This document shows, one piece after another, positions 7,730 through 16,431 of a DNA stretch of 44,925 nt; position 1 is the stretch's first letter; each line of letters starts with the position of its first letter. The stretch is taken from contig JAGWTA010000020.1 of the NCBI GenBank assembly GCA_028869185.1, positions 1 through 44,925 of the forward strand, in the 5' to 3' direction. The position numbers were made by a program, and so were the translations under genes. The notes under the pieces were generated by a model that was given only the letters and a program-made list of their open reading frames with translations, was not told the DNA's origin and made no database searches. The DNA is from Hyphomicrobiales bacterium (GTDB lineage Bacteria; Pseudomonadota; Alphaproteobacteria; Rhizobiales; Beijerinckiaceae).

Positions 7730-9643
7730 ATGACTGAATCCGCCGCAGACGCCGAACGTAAAGCCGCCGCCGGCGGGCGCGCGCATTTTCCGGGCGCGCG
7801 CTTTCTGGGCCAAAGCCGCCGGTCACAAGCCATCCGCCTTGGCGCAGCTTTCGCCCTGTTGCTGGCGCTGGCCGCTGCGCTCGCTCCATGGACCGTCTCG
7901 CGCAACGCCCTGCGTTCTGAAATCGTGCAACAGCTCACCGCCGTGTCAGGACTGACCGTTTACACGCGCGGCTCCACCACCTTCTCGCTTTTGCCGCAAC
8001 CGCGCATTCGCATCGAGAATGTCGCGCTGGTCGATCCGGGTGGCGCTGTCACGATGGAGGCGGCGCGCCTGTCGGGCGCCGTTCGTCTGCTGCCCTTGCT
8101 GGCTGGCCGCCTCGAACTGGCGAGCGCGGCGTTTGAGCAGCCGAGCCTCACCATCAATCTCGATGTCCGCCCGACGAAACCGAGCGCGCCCGCCCGCGCG
8201 GCGGAAACGCGTCCGGCGACCGCCACGGCCCGCGCCGCCGACGAAGCCCGCGTCGGCGTGATCGGATTCCACGACGGCCGCATTGTCCTGCGGCGCGGCG
8301 ATGCGACGGTCGAAACGTTCGATCATGTGGACGCGACGCTCGACTGGCGCAGGATTTCGGCGCCAGCTGCGCTCGAAAGCGCCTTTGACTGGCGTGGCGA
8401 GCGGGTCGAGGCGACGTTCTGGGCCGGTCATCCGGCCGACCTCCTGCATGGCGAAAACTCGCCCGTCACGCTGCAACTGCGCGCGCCTTCCCTGATGCTT
8501 TCCGCCAATGGCTCCGGCGCCGTCTCCCCGCGCGCGCAATTTGATGGGCGCATCGTCGCCTCGAGCGACTTGCCGCGTCGGCTCGCTTCGTTGCTGGGCG
8601 TGCAGGCGCCGTTGACGTTCAGCGCCATGAAGATGGACGGCGAAGCGACCGCAACGGCCAATGCCGTCAATCTCGCCAATCTGAAACTGCGGCTGGGGGC
8701 CGACGATTATCAGGGCTCCCTCGCCCTGCGCGCCGAAGGCGACCGCCCCCAGCTCAGCGGCACGCTGTCTGCGCCCCATATCAACCTCACGCGCCTGCTG
8801 CGCGATGCGCCGCCTCTCGTCGGCGCCGATCGGCATTTCAGCCACGATGCGCTGGATTGGCGCTGGCTGACCGGTCTCGACATGGATTTGCGCCTGTCTG
8901 CGGCGCAGGTCGTTCTCAATCGCCTGTCCGCCAAAGACGTCGCTGGCGCCGTTCTGCTCAACGCCGGTCGGCTCGAAATGTCGCTGGCCGATGCGCAGCT
9001 CTACAAAGGCTCCATCAAGGCGCACGCTATCGTGACGCCCGACAATCAGGGCCGCTTCGCATTGAAAGCGAACATGCAGGCGCGCGGCGTGGACTGGGGC
9101 GCATTCGGCTGGGACCATAGCGGCGATTCCTACGTCAACGGCCGCGCCGATGTGACGGTCAATCTCGACGGCGCCGGCCGCAACATCGACGAAATGGCGC
9201 GCTCGGCGACCGGCTCGGCGCAGATCGATCTCGCCGATGGCGAGATTGTCGGTCTCGATGTCGAGCGCGTGTTGCGGCGGATCGACAAACGCCCGCTCGC
9301 CAGCCTCGCTGACATTCGCAGCGGCCACACGCCATTCGGCAAGGCCAAGGTCGCGCTTGAGATCGCCGACAATCGCGCGAAAATCGCTGACGGCGTCGTG
9401 ATGGGCGCGAATTTCGTGATGAATCTCGCAGGCGACGCTCTGCTCGCCGAACGCCAGCTCGAAATGAAAGCCGCTGTCACGCCGCTCGCCGCCGGCGCCG
9501 AGCAGCACGCCCACGGCAGGGATTTTTCTTTCGACCTGCTGGGCTCGTGGGACAATCCCGCCATCGTGCCCGATGCGCGCGCGATCATCCTGCGTTCGGA
9601 CGCCGCGCAACCCTTGTTCGGCGCCAGCGCCCCGCGGCGCTAG
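7730..9643 (+). CDS. AsmA family envelope protein
   Basis: The 637-residue protein has an N-terminal cytosolic stretch, one membrane anchor at about 42-58 (LGAAFALLLALAAALAPW) and a large periplasmic beta-rich region. After the anchor, TAVSGLTVYTRGSTTFSLLPQPRIRIENVAL matches the AsmA N-terminal domain. The C-terminal AsmA_2 region lies around 420-620, with GRADVTVNLDGAGRNIDEMARSATG and LADGEIVGLDVERVLRR. Relatives are thought to form lipid-carrying bridges (AsmA/TamB/VPS13-like) between inner and outer membranes or to affect LPS and membrane order. The start at 7730 was chosen for its GGGAG site and normal AsmA N-terminus; the frame is open upstream over scoB. The site is sequestered in an inverted repeat. 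It converges with potI, leaving 3 nt. Confidence 0.88.
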   Translation: MTESAADAERKAAAGGRAHFPGARFLGQSRRSQAIRLGAAFALLLALAAALAPWTVSRNALRSEIVQQLTAVSGLTVYTRGSTTFSLLPQPRIRIENVALVDPGGAVTMEAARLSGAVRLLPLLAGRLELASAAFEQPSLTINLDVRPTKPSAPARAAETRPATATARAADEARVGVIGFHDGRIVLRRGDATVETFDHVDATLDWRRISAPAALESAFDWRGERVEATFWAGHPADLLHGENSPVTLQLRAPSLMLSANGSGAVSPRAQFDGRIVASSDLPRRLASLLGVQAPLTFSAMKMDGEATATANAVNLANLKLRLGADDYQGSLALRAEGDRPQLSGTLSAPHINLTRLLRDAPPLVGADRHFSHDALDWRWLTGLDMDLRLSAAQVVLNRLSAKDVAGAVLLNAGRLEMSLADAQLYKGSIKAHAIVTPDNQGRFALKANMQARGVDWGAFGWDHSGDSYVNGRADVTVNLDGAGRNIDEMARSATGSAQIDLADGEIVGLDVERVLRRIDKRPLASLADIRSGHTPFGKAKVALEIADNRAKIADGVVMGANFVMNLAGDALLAERQLEMKAAVTPLAAGAEQHAHGRDFSFDLLGSWDNPAIVPDARAIILRSDAAQPLFGASAPRR

Positions 9644-9646
9644 GAT

Positions 9647-10417
9647 TCAAACGCTCTTTCCGCGCCGCAGGATCGAAACCAGCCCCAGACCAAGCGCCAC
9701 CACGGCGAGCATGAGGCTCGACAACGCGTTGATCTCCGGCGTCACGCCAAGACGCACCTGACTGTAGATGCGCATCGGCAGCGTCGTCGATCCTGGCCCG
9801 GATGTGAAACTTGCGATGACGAGATCGTCGAGCGAGAGAATGAACGCAAGCACGAAAGCGCTGACCAGCGCCGAGGCGACTTGAGGCGCGATAATCGAAA
9901 AAAACGTGTCGATCGGCCCGGCGCCGAGATCCATCGCCGCCTCTTCCAGAGACCGGTCAAGTTCGCCAAGCCGCGCGCGGATCAGCACAGCGGCAAAACA
10001 CATGGTGAAAGTCGCATGCGCGACGACGACGCTCCAGAAGCCGCGTGGAAAATCGACGGCCACGAAAATCAGCAACAGCGACAGCCCAAGGATGATTTCC
10101 GGCATGACCAGCGGCGCGTAGATGAGACCGACGAACAGCGTGCGCGTTCTGAAAATGCGGAAACGATCGAGCGCATAGGCGGCGATCAGACCGAGCGCCG
10201 TCGCCAGACATGCCGAAGCGAACGCAATCGTCAGACTATTCCAGGCCGCTGCGCCAATCTGTTCGTCATGCAGAAGCTTGCCATACCATTGCGTCGAAAA
10301 CCCCGCCCAGACCGTCGCCAGTTTCGATGCATTGAAACTGTAGAGAACGAGCAATGCGATCGGCGCATAAAGAAAGGCGAAGCCGAAAAACAGCATGCCG
10401 AGGCGCGCAGCTTTCAT
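9647..10417 (-). CDS. potI: Putrescine ABC transporter permease PotI-like
   Basis: This 256-residue inner-membrane permease of a type I ABC importer has six hydrophobic segments. It aligns by eye along its length with E. coli PotI: LYAPIALLVLYSFNASKLATVWAGFSTQWYG at the N-terminus, the EAA coupling loop (SLEEAAMDLGAGPIDTFFSIIAP) and LSLDDLVIASFTSGPG-TTLPM near 200. With PotH it forms the channel for putrescine or a related polyamine. The start at 10417 overlaps the potH stop as ATGA, implying translational coupling. It is the last gene of potG-potH-potI. No potF binding-protein gene is present in the window. Confidence 0.92.
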   Translation of the reverse strand: MKAARLGMLFFGFAFLYAPIALLVLYSFNASKLATVWAGFSTQWYGKLLHDEQIGAAAWNSLTIAFASACLATALGLIAAYALDRFRIFRTRTLFVGLIYAPLVMPEIILGLSLLLIFVAVDFPRGFWSVVVAHATFTMCFAAVLIRARLGELDRSLEEAAMDLGAGPIDTFFSIIAPQVASALVSAFVLAFILSLDDLVIASFTSGPGSTTLPMRIYSQVRLGVTPEINALSSLMLAVVALGLGLVSILRRGKSV

Positions 10418-11322
10418 GCAACGCTCCGGTTCTGGCGCTTCTCGAAATAGACGATTGGTCCAACAAGCACGATCAGCAACGCCACGGCGCCCGCCGCCGC
10501 TGCGGGCCAGTCGCGATTTTCGAAGAAATCGTTCCACATGACCTTGCCGAGCATCATCGTGTCCGATCCGCCGAGCAGATCGGGAATGACGAATTCGCCG
10601 ACAGCGGGAATGAACATCAACAGCGCGCCCGCCATGACGCCGGGCAACGACAGCGGCAGGGTGACATGCAGGAATGTGCGCCAGGCGTCGGCGCCGAGAT
10701 CGGCCGCGGCCTCGCGCAATTGCACATCCTGTTTTTCGAGCGCATTGGCGATCGGCAGAATGACGAAGGGAAGGTAGGAATAGACGATGCCGATCACGAC
10801 AGCGACATTGGTGGCGAAAATGGCGAGCGGCGCCTTGATGATCCCCAGCGCGATCAGGGCGTGATTGAGAAAGCCCTCGTCCTTGAGAATGGCGATCCAT
10901 GCGTAAACGCGAATGAGAAAGCTGGTCCAGAACGGCGCCATCGCAAGACCGAGCAACGTCGGGCGCCATCGCGCGCTTGCGCGCGCGATCGCCAGCGCGA
11001 ACGGATAGGCGATGATGAGCGCGATCAGCGTCGAAATTGCCGCAAGCGCGATCGACGTCGCCCAGGCGCGCGCATAAAGCGGATCGGCGACCAGACCGCG
11101 CCACGCCTCGAGCGAGAATTTCTGCGCACCGTCCCACCAGGCCGACCATCCGCCGCTCCATGTGAACGTCGGCTCGTAAGGTGGACGCGCAATAACCGTC
11201 TTGGACAGGGAAATCTTGAAAACGAGCAGTAGCGGCGCAAGAAAAAACAGCAGCAGCCAGAGATAAGGCGCCGCCAGCGTCGCCCGTTCGCCCCAGGACA
11301 GCGATCGCGATTTTCTAGTCAT
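10414..11322 (-). CDS. potH: Putrescine ABC transporter permease PotH-like
   Basis: The 302-residue permease has six membrane segments after a short basic N-terminus. PYLWLLLFFLAPLLLVFKISL, FWTSFLIRVYAWIAILKDEG and FIPAVGEFVIPDLLGGSDTMMLG closely match PotH family signatures. The EAA loop (REAAADLGADAWRTFLHVTLP) contacts the ATPase. It pairs with PotI to form the translocation path. Its start overlaps the end of potG by 8 nt and its stop overlaps potI by 4 nt, so the three are one translationally coupled unit. Substrate is inferred as putrescine or similar. Confidence 0.92.
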   Translation of the reverse strand: MTRKSRSLSWGERATLAAPYLWLLLFFLAPLLLVFKISLSKTVIARPPYEPTFTWSGGWSAWWDGAQKFSLEAWRGLVADPLYARAWATSIALAAISTLIALIIAYPFALAIARASARWRPTLLGLAMAPFWTSFLIRVYAWIAILKDEGFLNHALIALGIIKAPLAIFATNVAVVIGIVYSYLPFVILPIANALEKQDVQLREAAADLGADAWRTFLHVTLPLSLPGVMAGALLMFIPAVGEFVIPDLLGGSDTMMLGKVMWNDFFENRDWPAAAAGAVALLIVLVGPIVYFEKRQNRSVA

Positions 11323-12361
11323 CGACGATCACGCAATCCTGCGCGTCGAATGCGACGGATACCGCAACGCCCTGCCCGATCGTCTCGGCGCCGCCGCTGC
11401 GGGCGACGCGCAACATCTGCCCGGAAGGCAAGGCGACGCGATACAGCGAGCGGTCGCCGCGAAAGGCTGCATCATGCACGATGCCGTGCAGAACATTCAC
11501 GCCCTGCGACTGCGGCGCGACAAAGCGCAGCTTTTCCGGACGCACGATGGCGCTCGCCTTGCCGGCATGCGGCGCCGGCGCGCCAGCGCGCAGCACGCCG
11601 TCCTTCGTCACGATGTCGGCGCCCTGCGCCTCGCCTTCGAACAGATTGCACTCGCCGATGAAATCAGCAACGAAACGCGACCGGGGCCGCGCATAAACAT
11701 CGGCCGGCGCGCCGACCTGTTCGATGCGTCCCGCGCGCATCACCGCCATCCGGTCGGCGAGCGCCATGGCTTCTTCCTGATCATGCGTGACGACGACGAA
11801 GGCCGTCCCAAGACGCTTTTGAATATCCATCAGCTCAAATTGCGTCGCTTCGCGCAACTTGCGGTCGAGCGCGGCAAGCGGTTCGTCGAGCAGCAGCAGC
11901 TTGGGGGCCCGCGCAAGGGCGCGCGCCAGTGCGGCGCGCTGCCGCTGGCCGCCGGACAATTGCGCCGGCTTGCGGTCTTCCAGCCCTTCGAGACGCGCCA
12001 GCCGCGCCATCTCGGCAACGCGCGCGGCAATGTCGGCCCTGCTCATTCCTGCGCGTTTCAGACCGAATGCGATATTTTCCGAGACGCTCATATGCGGAAA
12101 CAGCGCATAGGACTGGAACATCATGTTCACCGGCCGCCTGTGCGCAGGGATCTGCGTGACGTCCTCGCCGGCGATGAAGACCTTGCCTTCGTCGGGCGTC
12201 TCGAAACCCGCCGCCATCCGCATCAACGTGGTCTTGCCGCAGCCGGACGGACCGAGCAAGGCGAAAAACTCACCCGGCGCGACAGAGAGCGACACGCGGT
12301 CGACAGCCAGCGTCGCGCCGAAACGCCGGGATACATTGTCGAAAGAAAGGATTGCGGTCAT
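11315..12361 (-). CDS. potG: Putrescine/polyamine ABC transporter ATP-binding protein PotG-like
   Basis: The 348-residue ATPase has Walker A GPSGCGKTT at 37-45, the Q-loop in FQSYALFPHMSV, the signature LSGGQRQR at 135-142, Walker B LLLLDE at 155-160, and the H-loop in VVVTHDQEEA. A C-terminal TOBE regulatory domain (about 270-348) begins near IGECNLFEGEAQ and includes SAIVRPEKLRF. This architecture is that of PotA/PotG/UgpC-type importers. The start at 12361 (MTAILSFDNV) was chosen because the recognisable ABC fold begins there; the frame remains open upstream. It heads the potGHI operon, 38 nt downstream of tpiA on the same strand. No periplasmic binding-protein gene precedes it. Confidence 0.92.
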   Translation of the reverse strand: MTAILSFDNVSRRFGATLAVDRVSLSVAPGEFFALLGPSGCGKTTLMRMAAGFETPDEGKVFIAGEDVTQIPAHRRPVNMMFQSYALFPHMSVSENIAFGLKRAGMSRADIAARVAEMARLARLEGLEDRKPAQLSGGQRQRAALARALARAPKLLLLDEPLAALDRKLREATQFELMDIQKRLGTAFVVVTHDQEEAMALADRMAVMRAGRIEQVGAPADVYARPRSRFVADFIGECNLFEGEAQGADIVTKDGVLRAGAPAPHAGKASAIVRPEKLRFVAPQSQGVNVLHGIVHDAAFRGDRSLYRVALPSGQMLRVARSGGAETIGQGVAVSVAFDAQDCVIVDD

Positions 12362-12399
12362 GCGCGCAGGATGGCCGCGCCTGCGCGCGGAAGCAATGA

Positions 12400-13155
12400 T
12401 CAGCGATAGGCGGCGGCAATGCCCAGGAAATCGGCGGCCTTCAGGCTCGCCCCGCCCACCAGCGCGCCGTCGACATTCTTGACGCCCATCAGTTCGCGCG
12501 CGTTCGAGGGCTTCACCGAACCGCCATAAAGGATGCGCACACCGGCGCCCGCCTCCTTGTAGAGTGCGACAAGACGATGGCGGATGAATTCGTGCATCTG
12601 CGCCACATCGGCCGTTGTCGGCGTCAGGCCCGTGCCGATCGCCCAGACCGGCTCGTAGGCGACGACGATTTTGGCCGGATCGAAAAGAGCGTCCAGCGAA
12701 CCGTCGATCTGGCGGCCCACAACCGCTGTCGCCTCGTTCGCCTCGCGCTGCGCCCGCGTCTCGCCAACGCAGACGATCGCCGTCAGGCCTGCCGCCAGCA
12801 CGGCTTTCGCCTTGGCGCGCACGGTTGCATCGCTCTCGCCATGGTCGGCGCGGCGTTCGGAATGGCCGACTATCACGAAAGTCGCGCCGCAATCGCCCAG
12901 CATCTGCGCCGAAACATCGCCCGTATGCGCGCCGGAGACGCCGGTGTGGCAATCCTGTGCGCCAATAGCGATGCGCGCGCCGTTTGTCGCGTTCGCTGCG
13001 GGGCAGACCAGCGTCGCAGGCGGACAGACGAGGAGGTCGATCTTGCTCTTGAGCGCGTCGTCGAACCCTTGCGCCAGTTCGGTCAGCTCCTTGAGCTGGG
13101 CCTTGAGCCCATTCATTTTCCAGTTCCCGGCGACAAGCGGACGCGGCGCAGTCAT
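12400..13155 (-). CDS. tpiA: Triose-phosphate isomerase
   Basis: The 251-residue TIM-barrel enzyme interconverts dihydroxyacetone phosphate and glyceraldehyde 3-phosphate. Catalytic residues are all present: Lys13 in GNWKMN, His98 in IVGHSERR, Glu168 in [12 protein letters not shown], and the phosphate-binding [10 protein letters not shown]. The start at 13155 ([13 protein letters not shown]) has GGGAG at proper spacing; the longer open frame is not supported. In many Hyphomicrobiales tpiA lies beside the ppiD-like gene and is followed by secG and pyrG. Here a LivJ-type gene lies between it and ppiD, and potGHI follows, so the neighbourhood is rearranged. Confidence 0.98.
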   Translation of the reverse strand: MTAPRPLVAGNWKMNGLKAQLKELTELAQGFDDALKSKIDLLVCPPATLVCPAANATNGARIAIGAQDCHTGVSGAHTGDVSAQMLGDCGATFVIVGHSERRADHGESDATVRAKAKAVLAAGLTAIVCVGETRAQREANEATAVVGRQIDGSLDALFDPAKIVVAYEPVWAIGTGLTPTTADVAQMHEFIRHRLVALYKEAGAGVRILYGGSVKPSNARELMGVKNVDGALVGGASLKAADFLGIAAAYR

Positions 13156-13273
13156 GCAGTTTCTCCCTCGGCTGCGCGCCCGATACCAGAAACGGCGCCC
13201 AGGGCCAATGCGACCGATTGCGCGGCGCCCGGATTGGCGAAACAATGCAGGCTGAAAAATCTGGAGGGATTCG

Positions 13274-14455
13274 ATGAAAAACCTTGCGATCGCCACGCTT
13301 TGCCTGCTAACGACAAGCGTCCTCGCAAGGGCCGAACAGCCTTTGCGGATCGGCGTGCTGACGGATGAAAACGGTCCCTATGCGGACTCCGCCGGGCCTG
13401 GCTCGGTTCTGGCCGCCGAAATGGCGGCCGCCGATTTCGGCGGCGTGGTGAAAGGCCGCAAGATCGAGATTGTCCACGGCGACACGCAAAACAAGCCCGA
13501 CGTCGCCGCCGGTCTTGCCCGGCGCTGGTTCGACAACGAAGGCGTTTCGGCGGTCGTCGATCTGCCGGTCACGCCGGTCGCCTTCGCCGTGCAGCAGATC
13601 GCCAAGGAGAAAAACAAGACCGTGATGATCACGGCTTCGGCGACGTCGGACCTGACCGCCAAGGCCTGTTCGCCCGTTTCCACGCATTGGGCGGACGACA
13701 GCCACGCGCTGGCCGCCGGCACGGCCAAAGCGATTGCGGCCTCGGGCCCGAAAAGCTGGTATTTCGTCACGGTCGACATCGCCTTCGGCCAGGCGCTGCA
13801 GCGCGACGCAACGGATGTCATCGAGGCGAGCGGCGGCAAGGTGGTGGGCTCGGTCAAACACCCGGTCAACAATCCCGACTTCTCCTCGCTGCTCGTGCAG
13901 GCGCAGAACTCGGGCGCGCAGACCATCGGTCTGGCGAGCGTCGGCGGCGACCTCGTGAACGAAATCAAGCAGGCGCACGAATTCGGCATCGGCATGGACG
14001 GCAAGCAACAGCTGGTCGGTTTTCTGGTCTATATCCAGGATATTCACGCGCTCGGCCTCGAAACGGCGCAGAATATCAATGTTACATCAGGTTTTTACTG
14101 GGATCAGAACGACAAATCTCGCGCTTTCGCCAAACGTTTCATGGAAAAGCGCAAGATGATGCCGTCGAAAAATCACGCCGAAATCTACACCGCCGTCACC
14201 CATTACCTGAAAGCAGTGGCAAGCGCCGGCGCCGACGACGCGGTCGCCGTCAACAAGGCGATGCGCGCCGCGCCCGTCGATTATTTCGGGCGGCCAGCCA
14301 CCCTGCGCGCCGACGGGCGCGCCCTCTATGATCTGACCCTCTATCGCGTGAAAAAGCCGGCCGAAAGCCGCGGCCCCTGGGACTATTACGCCCCCGTGCG
14401 CGCCATTCCGGCGGCGGAAGCGTTCCTGCCCGCCAGCGCCGCCTGTCTCCACTGA
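13274..14455 (+). CDS. LivJ-type periplasmic substrate-binding protein (Peripla_BP_6), orphan
   Basis: The 393-residue protein has a signal peptide ([20 protein letters not shown], cleavage probably after residue 20). The mature part starts with [17 protein letters not shown], the usual opening of class I branched-chain amino acid or amide binding proteins. [17 protein letters not shown], the [22 protein letters not shown] segment and the C-terminal [13 protein letters not shown] repeat-lobe pattern support this. Ligands in this family include branched-chain amino acids, urea, amides and aromatic acids, and the ligand cannot be inferred here. No livH, livM, livG or livF permease or ATPase gene is in the window, and it cannot plausibly serve the PotGHI importer, which uses a different binding-protein class. 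It is divergent from tpiA across 118 bp. Confidence 0.9.
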   Translation: MKNLAIATLCLLTTSVLARAEQPLRIGVLTDENGPYADSAGPGSVLAAEMAAADFGGVVKGRKIEIVHGDTQNKPDVAAGLARRWFDNEGVSAVVDLPVTPVAFAVQQIAKEKNKTVMITASATSDLTAKACSPVSTHWADDSHALAAGTAKAIAASGPKSWYFVTVDIAFGQALQRDATDVIEASGGKVVGSVKHPVNNPDFSSLLVQAQNSGAQTIGLASVGGDLVNEIKQAHEFGIGMDGKQQLVGFLVYIQDIHALGLETAQNINVTSGFYWDQNDKSRAFAKRFMEKRKMMPSKNHAEIYTAVTHYLKAVASAGADDAVAVNKAMRAAPVDYFGRPATLRADGRALYDLTLYRVKKPAESRGPWDYYAPVRAIPAAEAFLPASAACLH

Positions 14456-14475
14456 AACGGCGGCCTTTCGCTGCG

Positions 14476-14504
14476 TTGCATCCCTCCCGGCCGATGGCTA
14501 TGGT
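14476..14504 (+). promoter_or_regulatory. Probable sigma-70 promoter of the ppiD-trp-moa operon
   Basis: TTGCAT (14476-14481) and TATGGT (14499-14504) are separated by exactly 17 bp. They lie about 30 nt before the ppiD start codon, in the only gap upstream of a long run of overlapping genes. Transcription would begin near 14511. Assigned by inspection only. Confidence 0.45.
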
Positions 14505-14532
14505 CCGCGCGCATTAAAAGGGATTGGGATTC

Positions 14533-16431
14533 ATGCTCGACGGCATGCGCGCCGCGTCGCAAAACTGGGTTGGACGACTGCTGATGGCGGTCGTGATGGG
14601 CGTTATCGTCGTGTCCTTCGCCATCTGGGGCGTCGGAGACATTTTCCGCGGCTTCCGCCAGGACCAGCTGGGGACGGTCGGCTCGACCGAGATTTCGGCC
14701 AACGCCTTCCGCTTCGCCTATCAGAACGCCCTGCAGCGCGTGCAGCAGCAGGCCGGGCGCGTGGTGACCAATGACGAGGCGCGGATAATGGGCCTCGACC
14801 GCCAGACGCTCGGCAAGATGGTCGCCGAAGCCGCGCTCGACCAGAAGGCGAAACAGCTGGGACTCGCCATTTCCGACACAGCCGTCGCGCAGACCATCGC
14901 CAACGACCCGACATTCCAGGACGCAGGCAAATTCGACAAGCTGCGCTTCGACGCATTGCTGCGCGAAAACGGCTACAACGAACGCAGCTTCGTGGCCGTG
15001 CAGCGCGCCGTCTATCTTCGGCAGGAACTGGCCGATGCGGTCGCAGCCAAGGCCGAACCGCCGGTCGCGATGATCGAGGCGATCGAGCGCTACCGCACGC
15101 AGACGCGCGCTATCGATTATGTCGTGCTGTCGCCCGCCGCCGCCGGAACGGTCGCCGACCCGGACGCAGCGGCGCTGAAGGCCTATTACGAAGCCAACAA
15201 GTCGGCATTCCGGGCCCCCGAATACCGCAAGCTCGTCTATCTCTCGGTCAATCCGGCCGATCTCGCAAAACCCGATCTCGTTTCCGACGCCGACGCGCAG
15301 AAGCTCTATGACGAGGTCAAGGAAAAGCGTTTCGGCTCTCCCGAAAAACGCGAAGTGCAGCAGATCGTGTTTCCCGACGAAGCCGCCGCGAAAGCCGCGG
15401 CCGACCGGATCGCTGCAGGCGCGACATTCGACGCCATCGCCGCCGAACGCAAATTATCGCCGAAGGACTTTGATCTTGGCCTCGTGACGCGCGACGCTAT
15501 CGCAGACCCCGAAGCGCGCGCGGCGATCTTCGCCGGCGCGCAGGGAGCGCTCGTCGGGCCGATCAAGGGCGCATTCGGCTACACAATCGCGCGCACGACC
15601 AAGATCGTCCCCGCCTCCGTCAAGCCATTTGCGGACGTCTCGGCCGAACTCAAAAAGGAACTCGCGCTCAAGAACGCCACGCAAGCGGTGAAAGTGTTGC
15701 ACGACAAGATCGAGGATGCGCGCGCCGCCGGCAAGAATTTGACCGACGCCGCGCGCGCCGCCGGCCTGGAAGCGCGCTCGGTTGAAGCCGTCGACGCGCG
15801 TGGGCGCGGCAAGGACGGCGCGAAAATCGCCTTGCCCTCGGAGTCCGATCTGCTGAAGGCCGCTTACGCCTCCGACATCGGCGTCGACAACGACACCGTG
15901 GCGACGCGCGACAACGGCTATGTCTGGTTCGAGGTGGCGCGGATCGATCCGGCCCATGACCTTTCTTTCGACGAAGCGAAAGACAAGACGCTCGCCGCCT
16001 GGCGCGCCGAGGAAACGCAAAAGCGTCTGACGCTGCAGGCCGATGCAATTCTCAGGAAATTGCAGGCCGGCGAAAAGCTGACGGCGATCGCCGCCGCCGA
16101 AAAGCTCGAGCTCAAGCACAAAGTCGACGTGAAACGCACCGGCGCCGAAGGCCTTAACGAAGCGCAGACGGTTGCGATCTTCAATCAGCCGAATGCGGGC
16201 GCCGGCGTCGTTTCGGCCGATGGCGGCAAGATGATCTTCCAGATCGTCGACGATCGCACGCCCGCATTCGATCCCAAGTCCGACTTCGCCCGCCAGATGG
16301 CCGACCAGCTGAAGCCACAGGTTGCCGACGACATCCTCACGCAATATGTGCAGAAGCTGCAGAAGGATTACGGCGTCCACATCAACGAGGCTGCGGTGCG
16401 CGCGGCGGCCGGCGGCGCGAGCGAGCCGTGA
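14533..16431 (+). CDS. ppiD: Peptidyl-prolyl cis-trans isomerase PpiD-like (SurA N-terminal and parvulin domains)
   Basis: The 632-residue periplasmic foldase is anchored by one N-terminal helix (GRLLMAVVMGVIVVSFAIWGVGDIFRGF), the typical PpiD opening. A SurA_N-like chaperone domain covers about residues 35-170. A parvulin-type rotamase domain lies at about 250-370 (KREVQQIVFP, TFDAIAAE, LGLVTRDAI, GALVGPIKGAFGYTIA), and a long helical and second-lobe C-terminal region follows. It helps fold proteins leaving the Sec translocon. The ATG at 14533 has AAGGGA nine bases upstream; an in-frame TTG at 14524 is less likely. Its stop overlaps the trpE GTG start by 4 nt (GTGA), so trpE is translated by coupling. 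Confidence 0.92.
   Translation: MLDGMRAASQNWVGRLLMAVVMGVIVVSFAIWGVGDIFRGFRQDQLGTVGSTEISANAFRFAYQNALQRVQQQAGRVVTNDEARIMGLDRQTLGKMVAEAALDQKAKQLGLAISDTAVAQTIANDPTFQDAGKFDKLRFDALLRENGYNERSFVAVQRAVYLRQELADAVAAKAEPPVAMIEAIERYRTQTRAIDYVVLSPAAAGTVADPDAAALKAYYEANKSAFRAPEYRKLVYLSVNPADLAKPDLVSDADAQKLYDEVKEKRFGSPEKREVQQIVFPDEAAAKAAADRIAAGATFDAIAAERKLSPKDFDLGLVTRDAIADPEARAAIFAGAQGALVGPIKGAFGYTIARTTKIVPASVKPFADVSAELKKELALKNATQAVKVLHDKIEDARAAGKNLTDAARAAGLEARSVEAVDARGRGKDGAKIALPSESDLLKAAYASDIGVDNDTVATRDNGYVWFEVARIDPAHDLSFDEAKDKTLAAWRAEETQKRLTLQADAILRKLQAGEKLTAIAAAEKLELKHKVDVKRTGAEGLNEAQTVAIFNQPNAGAGVVSADGGKMIFQIVDDRTPAFDPKSDFARQMADQLKPQVADDILTQYVQKLQKDYGVHINEAAVRAAAGGASEP

Noticed and set aside
9647-13155. 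LivJ-type protein at 13274 as the missing binding protein of PotGHI
   Set aside because: LivJ-like proteins are a different structural class from PotF/PotD and face away from the operon; pairing is implausible.
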